Shown: piece after piece, positions 25,287 through 33,476 of the stretch | Position numbering within the stretch: position 1 is the first letter of the stretch | Layout: every line of letters starts with the position of its first letter | Origin: an archaeon | GTDB lineage: Archaea; Aenigmatarchaeota; Aenigmatarchaeia; GW2011-AR5 | NCBI GenBank assembly: GCA_028279825.1 | Contig: JANQNA010000003.1 | Span: 94,518 to 158,517, forward strand | Reading direction: 5' to 3' | DNA length: 64,000 nt | Notes under the pieces: model-generated | What the model was told of the DNA's origin: nothing | Databases searched by the model: none | The model's input: only the letters and a program-made list of their open reading frames with translations | Translations under genes and position numbers: made by a program

Positions 25287-26450
25287 ATGAAATACCTTTT
25301 ACTGTTATCACTTGTTGTACTGTCTAGCGGCTGTGTGTTCTCAGGAGGTTCTGATCTGCCGTCAGCAGATGCTATAGTTGTTAATGATTTTCGCGCAGAT
25401 CCATTGCTGGCAGAAGCTGATGATCTGGTAACATTTTTCCTGGATATAGAAAACGTTGGCGGAACAACTGCCAGGTGTATTACTTCTGAAATATACGGAA
25501 TAGAAACCTGGTATGACGATCTTGGCCAGCCTTTGACTTATGGCGGAACATGGACAACCGGCGGCCTTGGCTTCAGCTACACTGGCAACGGTCTAAGCTT
25601 CAGCTACTTTGATTCCGGTGACGGTTATACAAGCTTTGATTTCAACAGAGGCTTTGGAACCAGTCTGAGCTCTTTTGTGGGCGGGGCATGGGACCAGTTT
25701 TCAATGCAGTTTTGCAATTCAGCAGGCGGCTGGACGCAGTATTCTGACATAAAGTATTATGATTCAATGAAGCCGGCTGTTCCGGCTCAGAACAAACCGG
25801 GTCAATCCTTCACAACCCAGTGGTTTATGAGGCCTCCTATACTTCCTGAAGGTGTTCATGTGTCATACCCGGTAACAGCACGAACGTCTTATTCCTATAC
25901 TTCTAATGCTGTTGTAAATTTACAGGCCTTCAACAAGGCAGAACAGCAGAGAAGAGAAGCGCTTGGCGAGCCTCTTGATTTACCGTTGATAGTCGAGACA
26001 TCCTATGCCTCGCCTATACAGATAGCCCCTATTCGTGGTGTTAATCCTATTGTTGTTAACCAGAGACAGCCTGGTTTCGAACTTGTTAACTATCTGTTTG
26101 AATTCCAGAACGTGGGAAGCGGATGGCCGTTGCCTATTGATAGTGATGCTTACGGACAAAACGGATTCATCTTTGCTACTGTAGAATTAAATGGACCTGG
26201 TGCAACATTCTATGATTGTTTAGGGGCCAACAGCGGTACGGAAATATTTGTTTACGGTAATGCAATACAGAACCTTGTAAAGTTAAGAGCAGACAGGACG
26301 GCACCATTCGGATGTACGATAGCCGTTGATAGAGCCTCATGGACAGACAAACCTATCGGATCTATCTCACTGACCTTCAACTTATGGTACAGATACTACA
26401 CGGACGCGCACACGGTAGTGGATGTCATTGGTCCGCAGGATTTGTATTGA
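25287..26450 (+). CDS. Lipoprotein, CARDB-like (fourth of four)
   Basis: The lipobox is LSSGC. The domain DIENVGGTTARCITSEIYGIE and the end FNLWYRYYTDAH mirror the third lipoprotein, but this copy carries a glycine/serine/aromatic-rich insertion (about residues 85-160). That suggests duplication followed by insertion. The start is about 25 bp after a TATA-like box, so the mRNA may be nearly leaderless. Confidence 0.8.
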   Translation: MKYLLLLSLVVLSSGCVFSGGSDLPSADAIVVNDFRADPLLAEADDLVTFFLDIENVGGTTARCITSEIYGIETWYDDLGQPLTYGGTWTTGGLGFSYTGNGLSFSYFDSGDGYTSFDFNRGFGTSLSSFVGGAWDQFSMQFCNSAGGWTQYSDIKYYDSMKPAVPAQNKPGQSFTTQWFMRPPILPEGVHVSYPVTARTSYSYTSNAVVNLQAFNKAEQQRREALGEPLDLPLIVETSYASPIQIAPIRGVNPIVVNQRQPGFELVNYLFEFQNVGSGWPLPIDSDAYGQNGFIFATVELNGPGATFYDCLGANSGTEIFVYGNAIQNLVKLRADRTAPFGCTIAVDRASWTDKPIGSISLTFNLWYRYYTDAHTVVDVIGPQDLY

Positions 26451-26502
26451 GCTATATTATAGCCCAATTACTATTTTTTAAGCATTCTATTCAATTTTTC
26501 TT

Positions 26503-27063
26503 ATGTTAGACATAATAGAGAGAATCAAGGAAGCAAAGCTGCCTCTGTCTGAAGGCAATCTTGTTTTCGGTAAAGGAAACGAGAAAGCAGACATTATGTT
26601 CATTGGCGAAGCACCCGGCGAGAAAGAAGATCTTCAGGGCGAACCGTTCGTCGGAGCAGCCGGCAAGCAATTAGACAAATTGTTAGGCTCAATAGGATTG
26701 AGCCTAAATGACGTTTACATTGCCAATATCCTGAAATACAGACCGCCCGGAAATCGTGATCCTAACAAAGAAGAAATCACTGCACACACGCCTTTTCTTT
26801 TGGAACAAATCCAGAGGATTTGCCCGAAAGTTCTGATAACTTTAGGCAACTTTTCAACAAAGTTCGTGCTTTCAGGGTTTTCGCCAGAAAACATGGAGAA
26901 GATTGATGGCATAACCAAACTTCACGGAAAGGAAAAGGTAGTGAAACTAGATGGTAAAGAAATTCTTGTATTACCTATGTTCCATCCGGCTGCTATGTTA
27001 TACAACCCAGCAACGCGCGTAGCCGTAGAACAAGACTTCCAGAAGCTCAAGGCCCTGATTTAA
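26503..27063 (+). CDS. Uracil-DNA glycosylase, family 4-like, without Fe-S cysteines
   Basis: The protein removes uracil from DNA in base excision repair. Motif 1 is GEAPGEKED (residues 35-43), the loop KYRPPGNRDPNKEE is typical of family 4, and the C-terminal motif is MFHPAAML. The four cysteines that bind the 4Fe-4S cluster in family 4 enzymes are missing: the N-terminal CxxC region reads AKLPLSEGN, KCRPP is KYRPP, and the later Cys position reads AHTPF. It is likely still a glycosylase with a cluster-free fold. Confidence 0.85.
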   Translation: MLDIIERIKEAKLPLSEGNLVFGKGNEKADIMFIGEAPGEKEDLQGEPFVGAAGKQLDKLLGSIGLSLNDVYIANILKYRPPGNRDPNKEEITAHTPFLLEQIQRICPKVLITLGNFSTKFVLSGFSPENMEKIDGITKLHGKEKVVKLDGKEILVLPMFHPAAMLYNPATRVAVEQDFQKLKALI

Positions 27064-27084
27064 CTAGTCTGGGAAATAAGCTTT

Positions 27085-27255
27085 TTATTCCGGTTTTTTA
27101 ACAGGCACAATTTCATACTTGCCTATACCGTCTCTACCTTCTGTATAGTGTATAACGCTAAGGGGATAAATAATGGGTTCAATTTCCGGTGAACCACTAA
27201 ACACGCCATCAAACAATAATTCCATTTCACGCACAGCTTGTGACGATCTTGTCAT
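27085..27255 (-). CDS. Small protein sharing an N-terminal helix with neighbours
   Basis: The 56-residue frame starts MTRSSQAVREMELLFDG. This N-terminal helix resembles those of two nearby small proteins (SRAVRQMELLLG at 28054-28263, RANRQFERTFG at 28256-28528), which supports it as a real gene. The rest is unlike them. It lies just downstream of tRNA-Gly(CCC) on the same strand. Confidence 0.6.
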   Translation of the reverse strand: MTRSSQAVREMELLFDGVFSGSPEIEPIIYPLSVIHYTEGRDGIGKYEIVPVKKPE

Positions 27256-27282
27256 AACAATAATTGTATATCAAACTATAAA

Positions 27283-27380
27283 TGCACCAGCCGGGATTTG
27301 AACCCGGATCATAAGCTATTGCCAAACTTTCATGAAAGTTTGTGGGAAGCTCACGTCCTGCCAGATTAGACTACTGATGC
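27283..27380 (-). tRNA. tRNA-Gly(CCC) with canonical intron
   Basis: On the minus strand the acceptor GCATCAG pairs with CTGGTGC, the anticodon stem TGAGC pairs with GCTTA, and loop TTCCCA gives anticodon CCC. The T-arm is CCGGG-TTCAAAT-CCCGG, with discriminator A. The intron is about 25 nt (27318-27342), at 37/38, and contains the self-complementary AAACTTTCATGAAAGTTT. Confidence 0.92.
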
Positions 27381-27406
27381 CTGTTAAGAAGAAGCAAAGA
27401 AATTAT

Positions 27407-27997
27407 TTATTGTCTATGTGCAGCACATAATTTCTCTGTTGCCTCAGCGACATAGTGCCAGTCAACAACAACACGTCTGCCGTGTTCTTCCTTTAGAGAC
27501 CTTTCAAGTTTTATATATTTCTCAACTTCAGCTGCTGCTTCGGGCACAACCTCCAGAGATATTGGATGTTCTGCACTTTGTAGTGCCGTAAAGAATTGAT
27601 ATGCTGCGTCGGCTTCAATTTCTTTTTTTAGCTTACCCAAAAATGAAAGTCTATGAACATTAAATAATGAGACAGTAACACCTCTTTCTTGTATTCCACA
27701 AATTTCTGCATCGTAGGAATCCACCAGGCCTTCTCTACTGGAATACGTAGCCAGGCCCAGGGGACATCCAGCATCTTCCCAGCTCTCATGCCTGACAAGA
27801 CTAACCCAGTTATTGAATTGTCTCCTGACTTGATCCTCAGGGACGTCTGTGTAAGAATAAACTTTGAGATCCTGTTCATTTGGATCTGATTCAATATCCA
27901 ATTCAGCTAAATCAGGGAATCGCAAATCAGGGACTATAGCGTAATCAGGACTAAATATATTAACTTGCATCGGACGTCCATACCCAAAAATTGTCAT
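27407..27997 (-). CDS. Hypothetical protein
   Basis: The 196-residue soluble, acidic protein ends in a helical region (AAAEVEKYIKLERSLKEEHG). No signal peptide or known motif. It precedes tRNA-Gly(CCC) by 26 bp on the same strand and belongs to a run of small minus-strand genes without recognisable relatives. Confidence 0.5.
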   Translation of the reverse strand: MTIFGYGRPMQVNIFSPDYAIVPDLRFPDLAELDIESDPNEQDLKVYSYTDVPEDQVRRQFNNWVSLVRHESWEDAGCPLGLATYSSREGLVDSYDAEICGIQERGVTVSLFNVHRLSFLGKLKKEIEADAAYQFFTALQSAEHPISLEVVPEAAAEVEKYIKLERSLKEEHGRRVVVDWHYVAEATEKLCAAHRQ

Positions 27998-28053
27998 ACC
28001 TCAAGTTTCAATAAAGTCTATTAATACAAAGAATCAATTACGTATGAATTACG

Positions 28054-28263
28054 CTAGTCTCTGTAATCTTCACCAACAGAAACTATTTTCACTTCTTCAC
28101 GATCAGACCAGTAGTATATTCTTTTAGCATTTGGTCCCATAGGACCTCTTCGTCTGCGTGAAACGTATCTTCTTCCATGTTCCACTGTCCTAGAACAATC
28201 CCTGCCTAACAACAATTCCATCTGACGTACTGCTCGGCTCATTTCTGACATAACACTAATCAT
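28054..28263 (-). CDS. Small basic protein with shared N-terminal helix
   Basis: The 69-residue frame could start at 28263 or, more in line with its relatives, at ATG 28251 (MSEMSRAVRQMELLLG). The central part is strongly basic (YVSRRRRGPMG). It overlaps the stop of the upstream gene. Function unknown; nucleic-acid binding is possible from charge alone. Confidence 0.55.
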   Translation of the reverse strand: MISVMSEMSRAVRQMELLLGRDCSRTVEHGRRYVSRRRRGPMGPNAKRIYYWSDREEVKIVSVGEDYRD

Positions 28264-28528
28264 CTCCTTCTGGGTTTTCCATTTCGTAACGACAAGCCTC
28301 CATTAAAGAAAATACAGCATCTAAATCACAGCCTTTATCGTAAGGGCAAAATCCACACGGATATCTGTGCTCCCTTCCCGTTTCGAAATTCGTGACCGTA
28401 CGGGCAATTAGTCTGTCCCCTTCAGTACCTTCTGCCGCATATATACGTCTTGGTCTTCTATCACGATCAAAAATACCTAATCCAAATGTTCGCTCAAACT
28501 GTCTGTTAGCACGATAAATGTCTACCAT
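28256..28528 (-). CDS. Small protein with shared N-terminal helix and Cys cluster
   Basis: The 90-residue protein starts MVDIYRANRQFERTFG, similar to its neighbours' N-termini, and contains CGFCPYDKGC, a possible metal site. It overlaps the following gene by 8 bp, so the two are translationally coupled. Family unknown. Confidence 0.55.
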   Translation of the reverse strand: MVDIYRANRQFERTFGLGIFDRDRRPRRIYAAEGTEGDRLIARTVTNFETGREHRYPCGFCPYDKGCDLDAVFSLMEACRYEMENPEGDD

Positions 28529-28536
28529 ACCAATAC

Positions 28537-28719
28537 TTACTCCTGAAATTTCTTAAGTCTTAGACCAGGGAAATGTGCAGGTTTGTCTGTATGTGAACAT
28601 TCCATTTTACAACCCTCACATCTGTAAGTGGTTAATTCATCGCGTTTTAGTTCATAACAACCAACAAGTCCATCCATCTGTGCATAAGAACCAGTAACGG
28701 CTATTGGTTTATCTGACAT
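28537..28719 (-). CDS. Small cysteine-rich protein
   Basis: The 60-residue protein has CEGCKMECSH, suggesting a small zinc-binding motif, plus one earlier Cys. It lies 8 bp upstream of the gene at 28256-28528 and is probably in the same operon. Unknown family. Confidence 0.5.
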   Translation of the reverse strand: MSDKPIAVTGSYAQMDGLVGCYELKRDELTTYRCEGCKMECSHTDKPAHFPGLRLKKFQE

Positions 28720-28761
28720 TGACTATATTTGTCACAAAATAATAAAAAACAATAACAGGAA

Positions 28762-28977
28762 TTATTCTGGAGGTTTCCAGGGTGGTATTATCTTTAAGTT
28801 CTGGATTTTACTGCAGTCATATTGTCTTGCATGCCCACTACCGAATTCAATTGTAATAGAACCGTTTTCTGCACCCTGAACCCATCCTGTAACTTCTCCA
28901 AAAAAAGACGGATACCCAAATCTCACAGGCTGACCAACATCTACCGAATACGTCCTGTCCTTTGTCACAATATCCAT
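28762..28977 (-). CDS. Small beta-rich protein, hypothetical
   Basis: The 71-residue protein has a pattern like a small SH3-type barrel (VRFGYPSFFGEVTGWVQG, SITIEFGSG). No family assignment. Its start codon lies directly next to the 12-bp copy of the tRNA-Val end at 28979-28990, so its promoter may derive from the inserted element. Confidence 0.5.
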   Translation of the reverse strand: MDIVTKDRTYSVDVGQPVRFGYPSFFGEVTGWVQGAENGSITIEFGSGHARQYDCSKIQNLKIIPPWKPPE

Positions 28978-28978
28978 T

Positions 28979-28990
28979 ATGGGTCCAGCA
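28979..28990 (+). repeat. Putative attachment-site copy (left end)
   Basis: ATGGGTCCAGCA is identical to the last 11 bases of the tRNA-Val acceptor end plus one base (40491-40502). It lies in the 38-bp gap between two genes, as a junction would. A chance match of 12 bp to this one site in 64 kb is unlikely but not impossible. Confidence 0.6.
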
Positions 28991-29015
28991 TGTATTAAAC
29001 CGTAGGTTTGGTTCT

Positions 29016-29795
29016 CTACTCCTTTTTAGGAAATTCACCCTTCAGAGCATCCGATGCTATTTTCTTTGCATCAGGTAAAAAATCTTTACTGATCATCCAC
29101 CCAAGAAAACCCGACTCATTTTCGACCAGATAAGATAATGACTTGCCTCTATGTGGACCGAAATTTATTACAACCTCTTCACCTACCCAGACGAATTTAC
29201 CTTCTTCATCAAGCCAGTTCGGGTTTCTTCTTTCATTACAAAAGTCATGTAATTCGCGCATAGTTTTGGGTAAATCAGAGTATTGTTTTAATTGAGATTC
29301 CAGAATTTCAAATGTTGCTCTAACATCAGATTCAGAAGCGTGATGATTCTCCATTTCTTTTCCACAATATTTTTTATATGCTGCAGACAGATCTCGGGGA
29401 TCATATTTATGATAAATTGTCTGAACATCCAAGATGTGACGTCCTTGCCTCGAGAATTCAACACCTGCTCTTCTAAACTCAGACTCAAGGATAGGAATGT
29501 CAAATCTTTTTACATTAAATCCACCAAGATCACACCCTTCTAAAAATTCTATGAGTTTTGGTGCGTATTGTTTAAAAGTTGGCTTATCTTGTATATCCGC
29601 ATCAGTTATTCCATGAATAGCAGTTGCCTCTGGTGGAATAGGAACTCCTGGATTGATTCTTGTACTCAATATCTCCTCACTTTTATCGGGAAAGATTTTC
29701 AGAGCTGTTAGCTCTACAATTTTATCAGAAGGAGGACTAACTCCAGTACTCTCCACATCGATAAAGACAACAGGTCTATTCAATTGAATATCCAT
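29016..29795 (-). CDS. DnaQ-like 3'-5' exonuclease with ExoX-type C-terminus
   Basis: The 259-residue protein starts at ATG 29795; the longer frame adds a non-homologous hydrophobic leader. It is a DEDD exonuclease: FIDVESTG (Asp13, Glu15), AIHGIT, GGFNVKRFDIPIL and HHASESDVRAT carry the metal and general-base residues. The C-terminal 60 residues (FGPHRGKSLSYL...GWMISKDF) resemble the small domain found after ExoX-type exonucleases. On a mobile element it may process element or host DNA ends. Confidence 0.88.
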   Translation of the reverse strand: MDIQLNRPVVFIDVESTGVSPPSDKIVELTALKIFPDKSEEILSTRINPGVPIPPEATAIHGITDADIQDKPTFKQYAPKLIEFLEGCDLGGFNVKRFDIPILESEFRRAGVEFSRQGRHILDVQTIYHKYDPRDLSAAYKKYCGKEMENHHASESDVRATFEILESQLKQYSDLPKTMRELHDFCNERRNPNWLDEEGKFVWVGEEVVINFGPHRGKSLSYLVENESGFLGWMISKDFLPDAKKIASDALKGEFPKKE

Positions 29796-29891
29796 ATCAA
29801 CACCCACTATTAGTAAGGTAGTAAAATACAAAAGGCTAAAGAAATAATCCCAAACAACATATTTTAAATTCAAAGGTATCTATGAAAATTC

Positions 29892-30200
29892 ATGGACGTA
29901 CTATTGGTTATGATTCCAATATTGTCATTTGTATTGGGTTATTTTTTACCACAATCAGAAATCAGAGAATTTGAAAAACAAATTGCTCTCATTGTTGGCG
30001 TTTCTAGTGCCCTTAGTCTCTTGAATTTAATGCCTAGTAGCTTAATAATAGACTCAGAGACAATGTCAACTTTTCTAAAAAATTCTGTAGGGATCATAAT
30101 TGATACAACTTTAGAGACAGTCATGATTGCAATTATAAGCTCTGTTCTTGGTATAGTGGGCGTCGTGATCGGAAAAAACACTGAAATCGGTTGTGTATAA
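29892..30200 (+). CDS. Small membrane protein
   Basis: The 102-residue protein has three hydrophobic stretches (residues 3-19, 31-52, 72-94) separated by short polar loops. It is divergent from the exonuclease gene. Function unknown. Confidence 0.55.
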   Translation: MDVLLVMIPILSFVLGYFLPQSEIREFEKQIALIVGVSSALSLLNLMPSSLIIDSETMSTFLKNSVGIIIDTTLETVMIAIISSVLGIVGVVIGKNTEIGCV

Positions 30201-30315
30201 ACATCATAGCTTATAGTTCTTTACATTCTGTGATAATAGTCACAAGTAATATATGACAAAATCTTTATTAATGAACGGTTTATTATAAGTACAGAATATA
30301 TGGACAGTGTTAGTA

Positions 30316-30744
30316 ATGATTAAGACTTTTGAAGCGGGATTCACTTTACACCCTGCGGTTAATAACGGCAAAAGAAGTCAAAGATTAAGACCAGTTATAG
30401 AATTACCATTTAGATATGCTAGTGGCGAATCCTTGGATATATCATCTCTAATAGACTCTGGGGCAGATAGAAGTGTGTCATTTAAAGAGGTCGGGGAGGG
30501 TCTTGGAATAAAATTTGTCGGAAAACCGTCAGAGCCTGTTACAGGAATAACTGGAGAGGAAAGTGCGTGGCAAAAACCAGTTTATGTTACGATAGGAAAT
30601 GAAACTATCCATATTGATGTACTATGGATGGACAGAAAATTTGATCCTGATTCTGATTTTATGATGTCTCTTGGGCGAGAAAAAATATTCGACGTGTTCG
30701 ATGTTTCCTTCACAAGAGATAAAAAAATAATATTTTCAAAATAA
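30316..30744 (+). CDS. Retropepsin-like aspartic protease family protein
   Basis: The protein has the single-domain aspartyl protease pattern: SLIDSGADRS (catalytic DSG), a flap-like PVTGITGEES, and the later SLGREKIFDVFDVSF in place of the ILG-D element. The start is taken at ATG 30316 rather than the upstream GTG. Retropepsins work as dimers; the substrate here is unknown. It converges with a DUF5678-like gene 2 bp away. Confidence 0.78.
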   Translation: MIKTFEAGFTLHPAVNNGKRSQRLRPVIELPFRYASGESLDISSLIDSGADRSVSFKEVGEGLGIKFVGKPSEPVTGITGEESAWQKPVYVTIGNETIHIDVLWMDRKFDPDSDFMMSLGREKIFDVFDVSFTRDKKIIFSK

Positions 30745-30746
30745 AA

Positions 30747-30962
30747 TTACCAGGCCATTATCTTTTCTTTCTTTGGGTAACTTGTTATACCTATTTTTCT
30801 ATTGGCGTAATTTTTTCGCAAAGCTGTAAGAACTTCTTTTATAGAATCACCAAATAAAACAGCTCTATTATCGACCAGACCAACTATCCGACCCTCATAT
30901 TTTGTGGAGTTCAAATCTCTAACATTTTTCGAATCAGAAGTCCTTAGCATCGTGATAGCCAT
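30747..30962 (-). CDS. DUF5678-like small protein
   Basis: The 71-residue protein (start chosen at 30962) has KYEGRIVGLVDNRAVLFG followed by a helix and KIGITSYPKKE. This matches the short DUF5678 pattern. Such proteins are often found beside retropepsin-like genes in archaea, as here; what the pair does is not known. Confidence 0.65.
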   Translation of the reverse strand: MAITMLRTSDSKNVRDLNSTKYEGRIVGLVDNRAVLFGDSIKEVLTALRKNYANRKIGITSYPKKEKIMAW

Positions 30963-31184
30963 AAATACCGCCTTTATAGGAACCTTTATAAGTAAATAAC
31001 GCACCTAAGTCGTATTTAAACGTTTTTCACACTTTTGGTCATTTCAACGGGTTTTGGTGTTTTTAAGTTTTGGAGCACAAAGGTCAATCATTTTACTATG
31101 ATATATATGTGTGCAAAAAAATTTAACTTATTATGAATCCTTGATATCTCTTGTCAAAAACACAAATAACTTATTTGTAAACTT

Positions 31185-31868
31185 CTAATCATCTTCAGCA
31201 TATTCTTCATCTGATTCTAAACCCTTTTTAGATCTGGTTATTTTTTCGTCAATATGCTCGTATACAACATTTGGTTTAATAGTCTCATCTTCTCCACCCG
31301 TTTCTTCGTGGTCCTTAGTTGTTTGTTCAGGTTTGCTTGTATTGAATAATTCCCATTTGATTTTTTTCGCCTCAATGACCTTTTTTAGTTGACGTTCTTG
31401 TGAATTTAGAGTACTCTTTCCGCTTTTGACCTCTAGGAATATGACTTTTTTGATATCTTTTTTGCCCATGCCATCAAAAATAACAAAATCAATAGGAGCA
31501 CCCATAAATTTCATATCAGAGGGGTTGTATGGAAATTTCGGCAGATACGGGGATACTTGTTCCCACATTTTTCCAATTATCGTTCTACGTGATCTCTTGA
31601 CAGCATCTTCACGTAGATACTTTTCAGATCCTTTTATCATATCTTTTATCTCAGCAAGATCAGAAGCATATTTCATCTTCCAATCTTTGTCGAGTCCTTC
31701 GAATTTCAATTTCCACTCATTATTCTGTTCATTGAGTTCATTCTTCCACTTTTCATCCAATAGTTTCTTTTTGTCTCCCCATTTACCTTTTTCACCCGCA
31801 CGCTTCCCTAAAATGACACCAACTAGTAATGTGAGAGAAACTATGAGGATCAATAATAAATCCATCAT
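31185..31868 (-). CDS. Membrane-tethered nuclease-like protein related to Holliday junction resolvase (COG4741-like)
   Basis: An N-terminal hydrophobic helix (DLLLILIVSLTLLVGVILG) is followed by a charged coiled coil and a nuclease-like core: GAPIDFVIFDG, then KVIFLEVKSGK, giving the D...ExK pattern of PD-(D/E)xK enzymes. The acidic C-terminal tail is unusual. I start at 31868, before the hydrophobic helix. The gap 31005-31184 upstream of its stop holds no gene or clear structure. Confidence 0.75.
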   Translation of the reverse strand: MMDLLLILIVSLTLLVGVILGKRAGEKGKWGDKKKLLDEKWKNELNEQNNEWKLKFEGLDKDWKMKYASDLAEIKDMIKGSEKYLREDAVKRSRRTIIGKMWEQVSPYLPKFPYNPSDMKFMGAPIDFVIFDGMGKKDIKKVIFLEVKSGKSTLNSQERQLKKVIEAKKIKWELFNTSKPEQTTKDHEETGGEDETIKPNVVYEHIDEKITRSKKGLESDEEYAEDD

Positions 31869-31924
31869 CACACCTAATTTTAATAAATTGCCAAAATACA
31901 TAAAGACTAGGGGTGGCAAGTGGT

Positions 31925-32995
31925 ATGAAATATAGTATAAGAGCTGTGGGTATTACAGTTTTGTGTATCTGTATTTTGTCCGCCAGTGCCTACGCCATTC
32001 CAGTTGGATTTATTGATATGAAATTGGACGAAAATCTAGATAAATTACATGTTAAAACAATGATAATGAATCCTGAACCCGTTACAAAGGGATGTCATGA
32101 CGATTTAGGTAATTGTACAAAAGAATTTATGTTTACAACATGGTCTTGGCTTGCTACAGATACACCAGAAGAGGCGGAATTAAGAACACAGAGAATGTAT
32201 ATATTTTCTCATCCAGAAACAAAAGCTTACAAAATCGATAACTGTTCAGATTTAGCTATCGGATATATATTAGAGCCAAATATTTTATTGAGACTTAATC
32301 GAAGTAAGGATCCACCATTTGATATTGATATTCTTCCATCCGAAAACACAACCATTTCACTTGCAATCTTAAATGATTCACACTCTTCCTGTACTTATTT
32401 TGATTTTTTTTATCTGAATCCAAACCTAGTGGATAAAAGAAATCAGTTTTTTTACCCCTTTGATACGTACACTGCCGTAATAGGAATATACATACCAGGC
32501 AAACCTTATGCAAATGTAGAAATGGAAGTTCCAGATGATTTTAAAATTAACAATATAATGAGTTCACCTACCACCAACAAAAAATTCAATACCGAAAATA
32601 TAGCATTTGTTGCATATAACTTATACGAAAACAAAACAACAGTAACAATAACTTTCGCAAGATATAAAGACTTATCAGATTTCATATACCCATTATTTTC
32701 ACTATTAACACTGCCTATTATAATCATGTTTTATGTTTTTTACTTATACAAATCAAAAGATGAAACAACCAATAAAAATATAAAATATTTAGGCTTTGTT
32801 TTTATTACCCTGCCGTTATTTTTTAATTTTGCATCATTTTATACTGATAAACCTAGTGTTTTTACCGTACTCGATATTAGCTTTATTTTAAGCGTCTTAT
32901 TTATGATATTTGGTTTGTATATAATCCAAAAAACAAAAAAAGTAAAGGGTAAGAATAAGCATATAAAACAAGTCATTTGTAATACACAAGGTTAA
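31925..32995 (+). CDS. Exported protein with C-terminal membrane domain
   Basis: The 356-residue protein has a signal peptide ending near SAYA, an exterior beta-rich half with N-glycosylation sequons, and three or four transmembrane helices in the last 130 residues. The exterior segment NQFFYPFDTYTAVIGIYIPG before the membrane part recalls DUF4436-type proteins, a tentative match. It is a possible surface component of the element. Confidence 0.6.
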   Translation: MKYSIRAVGITVLCICILSASAYAIPVGFIDMKLDENLDKLHVKTMIMNPEPVTKGCHDDLGNCTKEFMFTTWSWLATDTPEEAELRTQRMYIFSHPETKAYKIDNCSDLAIGYILEPNILLRLNRSKDPPFDIDILPSENTTISLAILNDSHSSCTYFDFFYLNPNLVDKRNQFFYPFDTYTAVIGIYIPGKPYANVEMEVPDDFKINNIMSSPTTNKKFNTENIAFVAYNLYENKTTVTITFARYKDLSDFIYPLFSLLTLPIIIMFYVFYLYKSKDETTNKNIKYLGFVFITLPLFFNFASFYTDKPSVFTVLDISFILSVLFMIFGLYIIQKTKKVKGKNKHIKQVICNTQG

Positions 32996-33011
32996 GGAGA
33001 TGACCATCAAT

Positions 33012-33152
33012 ATGAAATGCTCAAGATGCAGTAAGAAAGCCGAATTTCTTATTCCCAGTATAAAAAAAGGTCTTTGTGAGGATCATGCAGTTGAACACTT
33101 ATCGGATACAAAAAATCAAGGATTTTTACTAAAGATTGAAAAGAAGACATGA
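33012..33152 (+). CDS. 46-residue zinc-binding-like protein
   Basis: The frame MKCSRCSKKAEFL... has CSRC and, 15 residues later, GLCEDH, giving a CxxC...CxxH set that could hold zinc. It lies 16 bp after the exported-protein gene and ends directly before the next frame. Short but well framed, so probably real. Confidence 0.6.
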   Translation: MKCSRCSKKAEFLIPSIKKGLCEDHAVEHLSDTKNQGFLLKIEKKT

Positions 33153-33167
33153 TTGACGTTTATAATC

Positions 33168-33476
33168 ATGGAATCCAAGAACCTATATCAGTTGATACAT
33201 GAAGGTCTGGAGGGATGGCGTAAAACAGGAGTTCTTCCAAATGGAGAAAAATGGTTCCCATATGACCAAGTACAAACATCGCCACACGTGAGAAGATTCC
33301 AAGTAAGTTCATTTACATCGTTGTTTTGCTCAAAGTTCAACATGAATAGACAAATAGCCATATCAGTTCTTAGATATCTTGAGGATTCTGATATTATCAA
33401 GATTGTCTGGCAAAGTCCAAGAGGTTCTTATTTTAATTTGTTAAAATGCGACCAATTCAAAAAAAAGAAATCATAA
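33168..33476 (+). CDS. Winged-helix-like DNA-binding protein
   Basis: The 102-residue protein (ATG 33168) has a helix-turn-helix pattern in FTSLFCSKFNMNRQIAISVLRYLEDSDII followed by a wing-like strand, as in replication or regulatory winged helices. It overlaps the convergent regulator gene by 20 bp. It is a possible element regulator or replication accessory. Confidence 0.6.
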   Translation: MESKNLYQLIHEGLEGWRKTGVLPNGEKWFPYDQVQTSPHVRRFQVSSFTSLFCSKFNMNRQIAISVLRYLEDSDIIKIVWQSPRGSYFNLLKCDQFKKKKS

